DNA of 64,000 nucleotides, taken from assembly GCF_027172205.1 (NCBI RefSeq), contig NC_070614.1:34338001-34402000 (forward strand). Reading direction: 5' to 3'. Below are positions 32,301 to 42,900 of the stretch, in pieces. This DNA is from Podarcis raffonei. Its lineage: Eukaryota; Chordata; Lepidosauria; Squamata; Lacertidae. The position numbers and the translations under genes were made by a program. The notes beneath the pieces were generated by a model. That model ran no database searches, was not told the origin of the DNA, and worked only from the letters and a program-made list of their open reading frames with translations. How positions within the stretch are numbered: the stretch's first letter is position 1; each line of letters begins with the position of its first letter.

Positions 32301-34830
32301 GTCTTGATGTCAGAAATCAATTTCATTAGACAATGAGGATGTCCAATAAATACAACATAAAAAAATTGTAAGAAGCACAATAAATGGATTGAAAAAATAG
32401 GATTATTTTGGTTGCTATATTCTTGTCTATACAGTGGTACCTCAGGTTAAGAACCTAATTCATTCTGGAGATCCTTTCTTAACCTGAAACTGTTCTTAAC
32501 CTGAGGTACCACTTTAGCTAATAGGGCCTCCCGCTGCCGCAGTGCCAACAGAGCACAATTTCTGTTCTCATCCCAAAGCAAAGTTCTTAACCCAAGGTAC
32601 TATTTCTGGGTTAGCGGAGTCTGTAACCTGAAGCATCTGTAACCTGAAGCGTCTGTAACCCAAGGTACCACTGTATTAATTTAGAAGTTGTTTGGAGGGG
32701 GGAAGTACAATTAATTATATTGACACTAGTTTAAGTATACATGAAATCACAATCAATGTCATTTAACATTCAACCAAGCTCCATTCATTCAAGTAGATGG
32801 TTTCTTAAAAGTCTGTGGTACCACAGTTGTGCTAATATAGGGAATGAACACTTGCTCGTAGCATTGATCATACCTTACTCGATGGAGGCGTTACTTAGAA
32901 AATAAGAAAAATTTCCCCAAATATTCTAATCTCATTATTCTCAATTTTATCTCACTTGTGGATTAGTCTCGGCCTGTTTCTTTATGTACTGAGCAATGCC
33001 ATCCTGGCTCTAGGAAGAAAGTGAAAGAGGGAAGGCCATTTTGCTGCTATGATTGTATCCCATGCTCAGAAGGAGAGATTTCAGTCCAGGAGGGTAAGAA
33101 TTATACATATACCATACAGAGCAAAGGCTGAAAGTCAGAGGAGTGAGTGATATCAGAATTAATTTTCTTGCATGTTTGAAATGTGATACAAACATTTCTC
33201 TGTCTTGGGAGACAATAGAGGAGTGTGCCTTTGGGAGGGGAGTCAAACTGTTGGAAGGTTACAGTGCCTGCTGTGACTGTAGCGACCAATATGGAAGAGA
33301 CATGTTTTGTTGCAGCTGGGGCAGCTGAAGGCATCCAGTTGTGCTGCTGCAAATGCACCATTGCATGCTCCTTCCAGCAGTCCTTCCTCCTTTCGTTACT
33401 GCTATGGATGGGCAATCTGACTGCTGGTTTCCAGGCACTGCAGTTGATTGAAAGGGATACAACTTATATTATAATATGAATATCAGAACATGTTTTTTAA
33501 AGCCATTAAAATACAGGATTTCGGCACAATATGTGTATTGTTGTTTTTTTCAAAATCAGACTCCCCCCGCTGACATGAATGACTGTAAAAAATTGCCCAG
33601 AAAAAGGCTATCAAACCAATAATCACAATATGTGTATTCCCAAGAAAATAAGCTTTTTGTCCTGTGAGGAAACTCTAGGCATCAGTTTAGCCTCAACTCC
33701 TAGCCTTATTTTGCTTACAGATTATTCTAACACACAATGTTCCTCACAGATGTCAGTTAAAATTCCAAACACCACTTAATAGGGTTTCACCAGACAAGAC
33801 AGAAAACTTTCGTATTCAAACATCATTAAATATTAAACAATAGCCATTAAAACATAATACAGATAAAATTATTTCTACGGAATATGTGTTTACTTTCCCT
33901 AATTAAGACAAAGTATTTTCTTTTTCAGATGTGAACAATTGTAATATATGCTCAGAAGAAAAATATCCAAATAATAATCAGGATATGTGTATTCCCAAGG
34001 AAACAACCTTTTTGTCCTATGAGGAACCTCTGGGCATCAGTTTAGCCTGCTTTGCTTTTACTTTTTCTGTGATCACAGTTTTGGTCCTGGGAACATTTTT
34101 GAAGCACCACCACACACCCATTGTCAAAGCAAACAACAAAGACCTCACTTATATGCTGCTAATTTCTCTCCTGCTCTGCTTCCTTTCTGCATTGCTATTC
34201 ATTGGACAACCTGAAATTGTGGCGTGCCTCCTCCGACAGACGGCTTTTGGCATTATCTTCTCAGTGGCTGTTTCTTGTGTGTTAGCAAAAACCACGACAG
34301 TGGTTTTGGCTTTCATGGCCACCAGGCCAGGATCCAGGATGAGGAAGTGGGTGGGGAAGAGACTGGCTATTGCCATTGTGGTGTCTTGTTCCTTTATTCA
34401 AGCAGGCATCTGTACTGTGTGGCTGGCATCTTCACCCCCATTTCCAGATGTCGACTTGCACTCAGTCACTAAAGAAATTGTACTGGAATGTAATGAGGGC
34501 TCCGTGACTATGTTTTACTCTGTCTTGAGCTACATGGGCTTCCTGGCTCTTGTCAGCTTCACTGTAGCTTTCTTTGCCAGGAAGTTACCTGACAGTTTCA
34601 ATGAAGCCAAGTTCATCACTTTCAGTATGCTGGTCTTTTGCAGTGTTTGGGTATCTTTTGTTCCAACCTACCTCAGTACCAAGGGAAAATACATGGTTGC
34701 TGTGGAGATCTTTTCTATCTTAGCATCTGGTGCTGGTCTGCTGGGTTGCATCTTTGCCCCCAAATGCTACATTATTGTGTTGCGGCCTGAGTTGAACGAA
34801 AGGGAACATCTAATAAGAAATAAGACCTGA
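26086..34830 (+). CDS. V2R gene D, complete, with replaced terminal exon (6 exons; coding span with introns)
   Basis: Complete type 2 vomeronasal receptor, 861 aa. Exons: 26086-26303, 27856-28147, 30132-30962, 32058-32273, 32967-33093, 33929-34830; 2586 nt open, GT-AG introns. Signal peptide about 1-18, flytrap to 519, cysteine-rich domain 520-571, seven helices about 585-850. Its flytrap exons differ from those of E/F at roughly 30% of residues (by eye), yet exon 6 differs from E at only three residues. Intron 5 contains a broken piece of another exon 6 (33572-33693). I infer that the original terminal exon was lost and an E/F-type exon 6 joined on. Introns 1, 2 and 4 carry four Tigger-like MITEs, intron 2 also a tRNA-type SINE. 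Confidence 0.94.
26669..26881. mobile_element. Tigger-like MITE
   Basis: 213 bp between TA dinucleotides, CAGTCATACCTCTGTTTAC to GGCTCCACTG, in gene D intron 1. It has no coding capacity. Confidence 0.7.
27856..28147 (+). CDS. Gene D exon 2 (flytrap lobe 1)
   Basis: 292 nt after [28 protein letters not shown] to NYKIPQ, donor GTAGGA. N-glycosylation sequon in PNLTLGF. Confidence 0.94.
28168..28184 (+). repeat. (GT)n microsatellite
   Basis: Short GT run immediately after gene D exon 2. Confidence 0.8.
28242..28481. mobile_element. Tigger-like MITE
   Basis: About 240 bp, from AAGACATTACCTTGGTTTGC to CCAAGGTACCACTG followed by TA. The left terminus is more decayed than the right. Gene D intron 2. 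Confidence 0.65.
29079..29246 (+). repeat. tRNA-derived SINE, second family
   Basis: A box in GTGAGTGGTAGAGCATCC, B box AAGTTCAATCCCC, and a body ending GGTATGAGGCAGCTGCTTAA. It is unlike the longer SINE at 661. A-box/B-box spacing fits a tRNA head. Gene D intron 2. Confidence 0.6.
29401..29642. mobile_element. Tigger-like MITE
   Basis: 242 bp flanked by TA on each side: CAGTGGTACCTTGGCTTTCG to CAAGGCATCACTG. Imperfect terminal inverted repeats of about 14 bp. Gene D intron 2. Confidence 0.75.
30132..30962 (+). CDS. Gene D exon 3 (flytrap core)
   Basis: 831 nt, 277 codons, the shortest exon 3 here: eight codons are missing relative to E/F just before the donor ([10 protein letters not shown]). 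Contains [24 protein letters not shown] and [17 protein letters not shown]. Confidence 0.95.
31290..31385. repeat. Old dispersed repeat (ACTACAGTTCCCATC family)
   Basis: Contains CTCCAGATATTGTTAAACTA and CAGTTCCCATCAACCCAGAC, a repeat type common in amniote genomes. Equivalent copies lie in intron 3 of E (40665-40765) and F (52650-52755), so it was inherited by duplication. Family not assigned. Confidence 0.5.
32058..32273 (+). CDS. Gene D exon 4 (end of flytrap domain)
   Basis: 216 nt, [17 protein letters not shown] to NHFNQ. Ends CCAA|GTAAGC, so the last base before the donor is A, not the usual G; the strong GTAAG compensates. Confidence 0.92.
32432..32673. mobile_element. Tigger-like MITE
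   Basis: 242 bp flanked by TA: CAGTGGTACCTCAGGTTAAG to CCCAAGGTACCACTG, with good terminal inverted repeats and internal direct repeats of a CTGTAACCTGAAGC type unit. Gene D intron 4. Confidence 0.78.
32967..33093 (+). CDS. Gene D exon 5 (cysteine-rich domain)
   Basis: 127 nt, [18 protein letters not shown] to [14 protein letters not shown] with six cysteines; donor GTAAGA. Found by homology, as it is too short for a clear frame of its own. Confidence 0.92.
33572..33693 (+). pseudogene. Relic of a different V2R exon 6 inside gene D intron 5
   Basis: About 120 bp matching the start of exon 6: DMNDC, then after a frameshift [19 protein letters not shown] and [13 protein letters not shown]. 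The acceptor is lost (CTG instead of CAG before ACATGAATG). It is cut off at ...CAGTTTAGCCT and joins directly to sequence that belongs to gene E intron 5 (33695 onward matches 43281 onward). It starts DMNDC like exon 6 of A-C, not DVNNC/DVNDC like D-F, so it is probably the original gene D terminal exon and not a copy of the present one. Confidence 0.85.
33929..34830 (+). CDS. Gene D exon 6 (seven-transmembrane domain)
   Basis: 902 nt after [25 protein letters not shown], seven helices, [17 protein letters not shown] and [14 protein letters not shown]. Only three residues differ from gene E exon 6 and seven from gene F. Polyadenylation signals AATAAA at 34947 and 34980. The 3' flank is also shared with E and F. 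Confidence 0.96.
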
Positions 34831-35911
34831 AGAATTTGAGTGCATAGCATGCATGTATGAAGAGTGATCACCAGACAAGGGGTTAAAATTGGCTTGTTCT
34901 GCTATGTTCTCTTCTTTTCTTCATTGTTTTGCATGCTCCTGTGTTGAATAAAATTGTTTAATTGTACACTGAAATGGAAAATAAATCTGTAATGTGTCTG
35001 TATTTAGGTTGTGAAGCATAGCATGGAAACTTCTATTGAAGCTAAAGAAGAGCTGAGAGAAGAGTTTAGCAGTTAATGATTAAGTGGGGCTAAATCTCAT
35101 CTGGGTCCATCACAAGGTGTTTAGCTTAGAATCACATGAAACCTCTAGTGTTACAAGTCCATTTGCTTATCTCTTTCCAAGAAAAGAGCCTCAGGCTAAT
35201 GGAGACTGGAATGGAGGAAAGACAAAGCTTGAAATTTTAGCACTCGAAGATATATATATATTGGAATCCAAGTGTGCTATGCTTGGACAAGCATAAGACA
35301 TTCTTCAACTATCTGAATGTAACTTTATTTGTTTCAAGTTGCTTCAGAGTAAAGTTCTGCAGTAAATCTTTTGAACCATATTTTTGCACTAAATAATTTT
35401 TCTTTCAAAGAATCAGCTTTTATTCACATTATTTGCCTCCATATGTGCACTGTTAATGGCCTCAATAGCCCGGGTTTTGAGATCATTAGGGGAAGTCCTT
35501 TTCTTGTTTTTGCCACCCTCACAGGTTCACTTGGTAGCGAAGCAGGAGAGGGCCTTCTCAGTGGCTACACACAGACTTGGGAACTTCCTCCATAAAGAAT
35601 TTCTCTCTCCTGGTTGTCCTTCCTTCAGCAGGTGACAGCAGGTGACAGCAGGCAGAAAACATATGGAGTCTGTCAGTGCCTATAGCTTGATGCATCACAG
35701 GTCAATATTACTAAGCGTCTCACAGTTGGCGTTCAAACTCATAACTCTCTGGTAAAAGGGGTGCTTTGAGGGAGTTAATGCTTCTCAAGTGCCCCCCCCC
35801 AATATCCTGACCAACATCCTCTTCTTTAATGTGGATTTATGAGGGAACATTTATTGAGACTGCTCATAGTGCAATAAGAAGGAGACGCAGGCATAAGGTA
35901 TCCATGAATAA

Positions 35912-36274
35912 AAGTAAAGGTAAAGGTACCCCTGCCCGTACGGGCCAGTCGTGTCAGACTCTAGGGTTGTGCGCCCATCTCACTTAAGAGGCCGGGTGCC
36001 AGCGCTGTCCGGAGACACTTCCGGGTCACGTGGCCAGCGTGACGAAGCTGCTCTGGCGAGCCTGCACCAGCGCAGCACACGGAAACGCCGTTTACCTTCC
36101 CGCTATAAAGCGGTACCTATTTATCTACTTGCACTTTGACGTGCTTTCGAACTGCTAGGTGGGCAGGAGCTGGGACCGAACGACGGGAGCTCACCCTGCC
36201 GCGGGGATTCGAACCGCCGACCATACGATTGGCAAGTCCTAGGTGCTGAGGTTTTACCCACAGCGCCACCCGCA
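35912..36274 (-). repeat. tRNA-derived SINE (reversed)
   Basis: Minus-strand copy: GTAAAGGTAAAGGTACCCCT at its 3' end, B box reversed as GGGATTCGAACCGCCGACC, head reversed as CACAGCGCCACCCGC. It looks little decayed. It is absent at the matching place in the E-F and F-G spacers, so it inserted after those duplications or was lost from them. Confidence 0.82.
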
Positions 36275-36470
36275 TCCCTGAATACCTTGTTGCTAACCCC
36301 TACTACAAAGATTTGAATCCAGTGTCCTCTTCATGCTGCCGGTCATTCCAAACTTTACCATGCCTTCCTACCTAACTAAAGCATGATGGAAATATTCTCT
36401 CCAGAATATGTGACAAACAACTTTTCTTAATTCCTAAAGGAGTCCACACCCTCCATTTAGGAATTGCTGT

Positions 36471-36701
36471 TAAAGTAATAATTAACTACACAATTAGCTA
36501 GTCAGAAGGGCTGTCATTTGTTATGATATTCAGCCAAACCCCTGAGGAACTTCTTTGGCTGTTAGCAGAACAGAGAGCAAAGAGTGTGAAGGTGAATAAA
36601 TATATCCAGTAAAAGTCAGGGATATGGAGTGGCGCTGGGTACACACAGGGGTTCACAGCTCTGCTCTTGGATACTCCAGCCTTCAGACTTCTGTACTGAG
36701 G
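36471..36701 (+). promoter_or_regulatory. Gene E upstream conserved block (shortened)
   Basis: TAATTA at 36479-36484, AAACCCCTGAGGAAC, AATAAATATATCCAGTAAAA about 105 bp before the ATG, and GGTTCACAGCTCTG. Compared with C and D, about 105 bp between CTTCAGAC and the ATG is missing, including the AT-rich leader. F and G share this loss. Confidence 0.5.
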
Positions 36702-36919
36702 ATGGTGGTTGTAGTCATTTTGCTGCTGGCTCTGCTTCCTCCAATGGGATGCCAGACTCATGCTGTTCAGTGCAATATCTGTTACCCACAGCCTCCACTT
36801 CACAAATATCATCAACAAGGAGATTTCATAATTGGTGGAATTGCTTATGATGCTGGTGTCATGCTCAGTGAACTAGCCTTCAGGGAAGAACCCCTGCCAA
36901 CATTGACAGAACCATTAGT
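36702..36919 (+). CDS. Gene E exon 1 (signal peptide)
   Basis: 218 nt; [17 protein letters not shown] signal peptide, then [20 protein letters not shown] chosen by GAGGATGG context and paralogue agreement; an in-frame upstream ATG at 36624 would bury the signal peptide. Donor TAGT|GTAAAT. Confidence 0.92.
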
Positions 36920-39900
36920 GTAAATCTTTTCTTTCCAAGTATTGTATTAATTTATTTTATATAATAATAAGATTCCACTAGGACAATTTGTGCTAGAGCT
37001 GCAGCTAAAGAACACAAAATGGAAGCATAAATCCTATCCACCAAAAGCTAGTGTGAAGTGAGATGCTGCAAATTAATGCAGCATAAAGTTACACCATATC
37101 TAAACCCTGTTCGGCAGCAGGGCTCCTGCTGCTACTCTGTCCATGCCTGGCTGAGGGGGAAAAGCATACTATGCTAGATTGCCAGGTCACATGACCAACT
37201 GAACATGCTTAGGATCTAGCAAAAGTTCTGCTCTCTGGTTCCACCTCTGCCTTGCCCCTGGCATGCTCCTTTTTTCAGTCTTAGACCAGCTTGGCTCAAC
37301 CAGCTTCATCACAGCCATCAGAACCCTCCATTTTCTATGATGACTAAGTTATGCTCATGTATGCTAAGCTGAACTGGGGTTGAGGAATTAATACCAACTG
37401 AGCAAGTTTAAGCCAGAGATCCAGTGAATTCTAAAATGCTCATCCTGGTAGATCTTGCCATAGGATTGCCTCCCCAATCTGCTCCATCTTCACCAGTTAA
37501 AAAAAACAAAAACAATAAACCTACCATCCCATCTGTTTTGTTAAAATATAACAAAACAGATGGGATGGTGGGGTGGTTTTTTTGGGGTTTTTTTGCTTAT
37601 TTTCAAAAAAGCTTTATAATAAAATAAATGATAAAAATCTAAAAACTTATTTTAATCAGAATGGAGAGTTTTATATTGTAAATGTGACTGCTTACATAGT
37701 TAATTTTTTTATATTTATGCAGGCCACCTTATAATTATATCCAACTTATATATAAATACTGTAATAATTGATTGTTAATAAAAGAGACACAGAAAACATT
37801 GGTAATAACTAAACTAAGTATGAAATATCCTTCTGAAAAAGAATCTCACACTTCTTTCAGCATAGTCCCTAAGCATTACCAACACATCCTGGCTTTGGCA
37901 TTCACAGTCAAAGAGATCAATGAAAACCCTCACCTCTTACCCAATCTCACTTTGGGCTTCCACATCTATGACAGCTATTGCAATGCAAGGAGGACTTATC
38001 ATGCTACAATGCTACTTTTATCCACAGAGGAGAGATTTATCCCTAACTACATATGTGAGCAACAGAAAAATCTAATAGCAGTCGTTGGAGGAGTGGATGC
38101 CCCAATTTCCATTAATGTGGCAACAGTCTTGAAAAACTATAAAGTTCCACAGGTAGGAGAGCTCTGCCTTTCTCTTTCCCTCCCTTTATGTGTCCTCCCA
38201 CATTTCCTATTCTATTATTTCCAGACATTAATGTGAGTCTTAAAAATACGGAGACTTCCTTTTTTATGAATCTCACATGCAAACTGAGTTTTAGGATCCT
38301 GTTTCTGATATGGTTTTTAAGATGCTGTGAGTGCTGCTGTTTCTTTGTGTTACTTTATTTATTTCAGGAGTTTAATTGTGCAATTTTGGGTTGCTAGTTG
38401 ACATGGCTGGAAATGATTTTTTCCTCTCAACCTGATTGGCATCTGGTTGGGGTTTGTTTCATATTTCCTTATTTCACTGCTGTCATTTGTCAAATAACGT
38501 GCCTAACTGGGCAATAAGAATTTTCTTTTGTGTTACTGTATTTATTTCAGGAGGAGTATAAAATGCAATTTGGGGTTACAGGACTGGAAATGAATTTTTT
38601 TCTCTCAACTTGATTGGCATTTGGTTGGGGTTTGTTTCATGTTTCCTTAGTAAAATTGTGTCCTTTTTCGTTAGGTGGAAGAAAATTGTTTGTATGTTTG
38701 TATGAAGGGGGAAATGGCATCAGGCAGGATCAACATAGTATAGGGAGCCCCCATAAGGGGCCATGAGATGGGCTTGGGCTGGTACAAATCCAGCAGATCC
38801 GTTTCATCGTCATGGAGCTTGTGGAATATGAACTGATCCTGTCGCTAATGGCATGCCAAATATTACCCTTCCTGCTGGTGTTAATCAAAATTTGGTCTGA
38901 TTTTATCCTATAACCGTTGTACAGTCTGATTATTTCGCTTCTCTCATTGGTCAAAAAATGTGTCAATAAGAATTTTGCTCTGAGAATGTTGCTGTAATCA
39001 AGCAATTATAGATGCAAACTTTGAGCAAGGAAATCCACAGTGCATTTCCTCTCAGTGCAGAAATCTGCTTGATGGCTATTGATAATTGTATATTCTTTCA
39101 GCCATGAATGCCTAACTCAAGCATTGGAATAGTCAAATTCAGTACCTGACGTTGTATTTCTAAGGGTTGCTAATACAATATATGGGTGTAATTCACTGGA
39201 AAAATCCATTTATCAGTGGAAATTGGAGCGGGGTGGGGTGGTGTTGGTGTTTTGGGTTGGGTTTTTTTGCAATTTTCTTGCTTGATTTGCCCTCAAACTT
39301 GAAAATATCTGCTGGGGTGCGGTTCCCAATCCTCTATAACAGATATATTTCATTCTTCATAGAGATGGAATTGTGAGAATTCATTCTCTGATGGATGGCT
39401 ATCTATCCTGGGTGCCTTAGTAGAGATTCTTGCTTTGCAAGGGCTTGGACTAAATGACTCTTGGGGTCCCTTCCAACTCTACAATTCTATGAGATTCTAT
39501 AGTTGGCTTCCATCAGCAGAGGTGAAAGCACTGGTTTCCAATTTCCATAAATGGATTTGAAAACTTTAATATACAATATGCATTCTATTATTATCGCCTT
39601 TCTTTTTCTCCACTAAAATTCCTTTAGCTCATATACGGCTCTGCTCCACTGAAGACAGATGGAACCCCAGTAATTTCTTTCTACCAGATGGTACCTAATC
39701 AAGCACTTCAATACACAGGAATTCTCTCTTTGCTTCTTTATTTCAAATGGATATGGATTGGAGTACTAGTAATGGATAATGAAAATGGTGAAATTTTTTT
39801 ACAAACTGCTTTACCAAAATTTTCCCAGAGAGGTGTCTGCTTTGACTTTATAAAAACAATGCCTATCTTTATGTCCACCTCTGAATTGGCTGGAATTCTT

Positions 39901-42900
39901 GAAGATGGATTAAAAATACATAATGAACTTATGAATAGTACAGCCAGTGTGGTTGTGTTTTATGGTGAATCTTATTCCATGTTGATTTTGAGATGGATTC
40001 CGTATTTTGCAGAACATCCACCAAGTCTACCAAAGGGATTAGTGTGGATAACAACAGCTGAAATGGAACTCACTTCCTCAGTTTATCAAAGGGATTGGGA
40101 AACAGAAATATTCCATGGTGTCCTGTCCTTCTCAATCCATTCCAATGACTTATTAGCATTCCAAGCATTTGTTGAGAACCGAAATCCTTTAAACACAAAA
40201 GGAGATGGTTTCATCAGGGACTTCTGGGAACAAGCCTTTAACTGTGTATTCTCAGATCCAAATGTGGAAGATGTAAAGGGGAATATTTGCACTGGGGAGG
40301 AGAAACTAGAGAGCCTTCCTGCTCCATTCTTTGAGAAGACCATGAATGGCCACAGCTACAGCATCTACAATGCTGTCTGCGCTGTAGCCCATGCTTTGCA
40401 TTACATGTCTTCAACTAGATTTAAATATGAAGCAATGGAAAGAAGAGGTGGATGGAAGTATCATAATCAACAGTTGTGGCAGGTAATATACTAAACATTG
40501 TCAAGAGGCAGATCAACATAAGTGTGCTACAATAGTTATTAATTTGCATCAATTTCTTCACATCCTAATGTATTTAAATATCACTTTAATACCCTTTCCC
40601 CCTTTCTGTCCTTAAATTCCTAGAAGGTTTCCAAATTACTATTTGATTTCCTCAATCAGCCAAGTTCACCCAACTGGTTGCGCCCTCCATATGTTGTTGG
40701 ACTTCAATTCCCATCTTCCAGGCCATTTTCCATGCTGACTGGTGCTAATGGCATTTGTAGTGAAAGCCCTGTTATATATTTTGTGATAGGTAGCCATTCT
40801 GTTATGAATTTTGTGCATCTGATTCATTTTGTTAAATTACTGAGCCTGACCCAAGCCTTCTGGGAGCAGATCTACATGAATATGTATGTCCCTTGAAGTC
40901 ACATATTTTATTTAAAAATAATAACATATTATGGTGTCAGAAGTAGGCTTGTTTGCTGACTCAGTTAGCCCAAACTGAAATGGTGTTGGCATTAGAGACT
41001 ATTAAAATACTAACCGTATAGTTCAACACTCTTGAAAACATAGAAACAGAAGCTTTAGAACCTAAAGTGCTTTAAAGTCAATTTATTATAATTTCCTTTG
41101 CCTTCTTTATTAAAATTTATTACCCTTGGTATAGGTTTTTATATTCTCATCTTGTATTTTGTGTTGTATTTTGCAATGCTACCTTCCAAGTGGCTGCATA
41201 TGCATGAATAAGTATGGCAGTTGAATCACATATTAATTTTTTTAAGAAATACTGTATGGTGTCCAAAGCAAGCTTGTTTTCTCACTGAGTCAACACAAAC
41301 TAAAATGGTGTTGGCCTTATTGACTATTAAAACATTGTGCTTCAACACTTTCAAAAATGTAGAAACAGAAGCTTCAGAACCTAACGTGCTTTAAATTGAA
41401 TTTATTAGAATTTCCTCCTCCTTTTCTGAATTATAAAGAGTGAGCTTCTTTATCATGAATACTTTCTCACTCAAAAACCATAAACAAGGTATGACTTTAC
41501 TATCAATGATCCAACTGCAGCCTTTTCTCAACTCTTCCCTTCTCCTCTTCAAACCAGCTACATAATTTTCTCAGACGTGTCTCTTTTAACAACAGCGGTG
41601 GGGACAAGATTTCCTTTGATGAGAATGGGGAGTTAGTGGCTGGATTTGATGTGATCAACTGGATTGTTTCCCCAAACCAATCATTTCATAGAGTGAAGGT
41701 TGGGAAGGTTGATCCCAACCAAGGGTTGACCATCAGTGGGGATGCCATAACTTGGCCCAACTATTTTAACCAGGTAACCATTTTAACCAGGTAAGCCTCA
41801 ATGGTCACCCATTTGAGAAGACACCTGGTTCTCAGTAAGCACTTGCACTCTGCCCTGATGTGTAAATTTAGTAAAATCAGACAATAAGGAAATGCAATAA
41901 AATACTGAGGGTCTGATTTGGAACTTTTTAGAACATGGAAAAATTACATTGGATGGATGAGGAAGTTGTTTGGAGCTAGTATTAAAAAAAAAGATCCACA
42001 TCTTGACCGGTTTATGTATACATGAAATCACAATCTATGCCATTAACCAAGCTCCATCCTTTCCAGAAGATGGTTTCTTAAAAATCTGTAGTACTATAAT
42101 TATCATGTTAATTAAAAAAGGTGCACTTGCTAGCAGCATTTGTGACACATTACTGAAAGGAAGTATCACTTAAGTACACCTAAAAGTTGGCTTCAATATT
42201 CTAATCTCATAATTCTCAAAATTACTATTCTGGGCTCTCATGTATGGATTAGTCTCAGCCTCTTTCCTTATGTACTGAGCGGTGCCATCCCGGAACTAGG
42301 AAAAGAGTGAAAGATGGGGAGCCATTTTGCTGTTATGATTGTATCCCATGTCCAGAAGGGAAGATTTCGGCTCAGGAGGGTGAGTATTCTGCACAAACTG
42401 TATAGTTGAAAAGTGAATGGCTTTAGCTGGAATTCAGAGGAATGTGCCTATTCATTAACAACTTTATACCAGGTTTAGCATGTGATTGAAATGTTTGTTA
42501 ATCCTGTAGGTAGTTGCTGAAAAAGAAACTGGTTTGTCTCTGTGATTATTTGCCTCAGAGTCCCTGTCAGGGAAGAAGGTGGGGCATTAAGTACAGTGGC
42601 TTTTGTACAGTAGCTAGATAATGGGCAGTACTAGTAACAGTTTATCAGAGAAGATAACTTCCAAATATTTGATCAAGCTTCAAACACACACAGACGCACA
42701 GAGAGAGAGATCAAAAATGGTTTTCTGACTTATCATCAGTGGCAATAAACCTGAAAGAAAATGTTTTAGCAATGAACTTAACTTGGTCCAGTCTTTGAAG
42801 AGTGTTTAGATCCTTCAATTGTTGCAAAAGCAGGAGACCAATTCTTTATGATGGGTAGACTCCACAATCTATCCATCTGACACAACACACAATGCTACAG

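Larger units (their letters stand above)
34831..36701. other. D-E intergenic spacer
   Basis: 3' UTR and downstream region shared with the E-F and F-G spacers, a reversed SINE (35912-36274), then the gene E upstream block from 36471. Lacks both the solo-LTR-like insertion of the E-F spacer and the LINE/Tigger remnants of E-F and F-G. Confidence 0.7.

Noticed and set aside
32432-32673. Long imperfect hairpin as a microRNA precursor
   Set aside because: The inverted ends are those of a TA-flanked MITE with several relatives in the window.
33579-33779. Possible separate V2R gene or alternative last exon
   Set aside because: Only about 120 bp of exon 6 remains, with a lost acceptor, a frameshift and an abrupt end, so it is a relic.
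41774-41790. Treating gene E as a definite pseudogene
   Set aside because: The first donor is a legal GT site that preserves the family exon length; only transcript data can decide.
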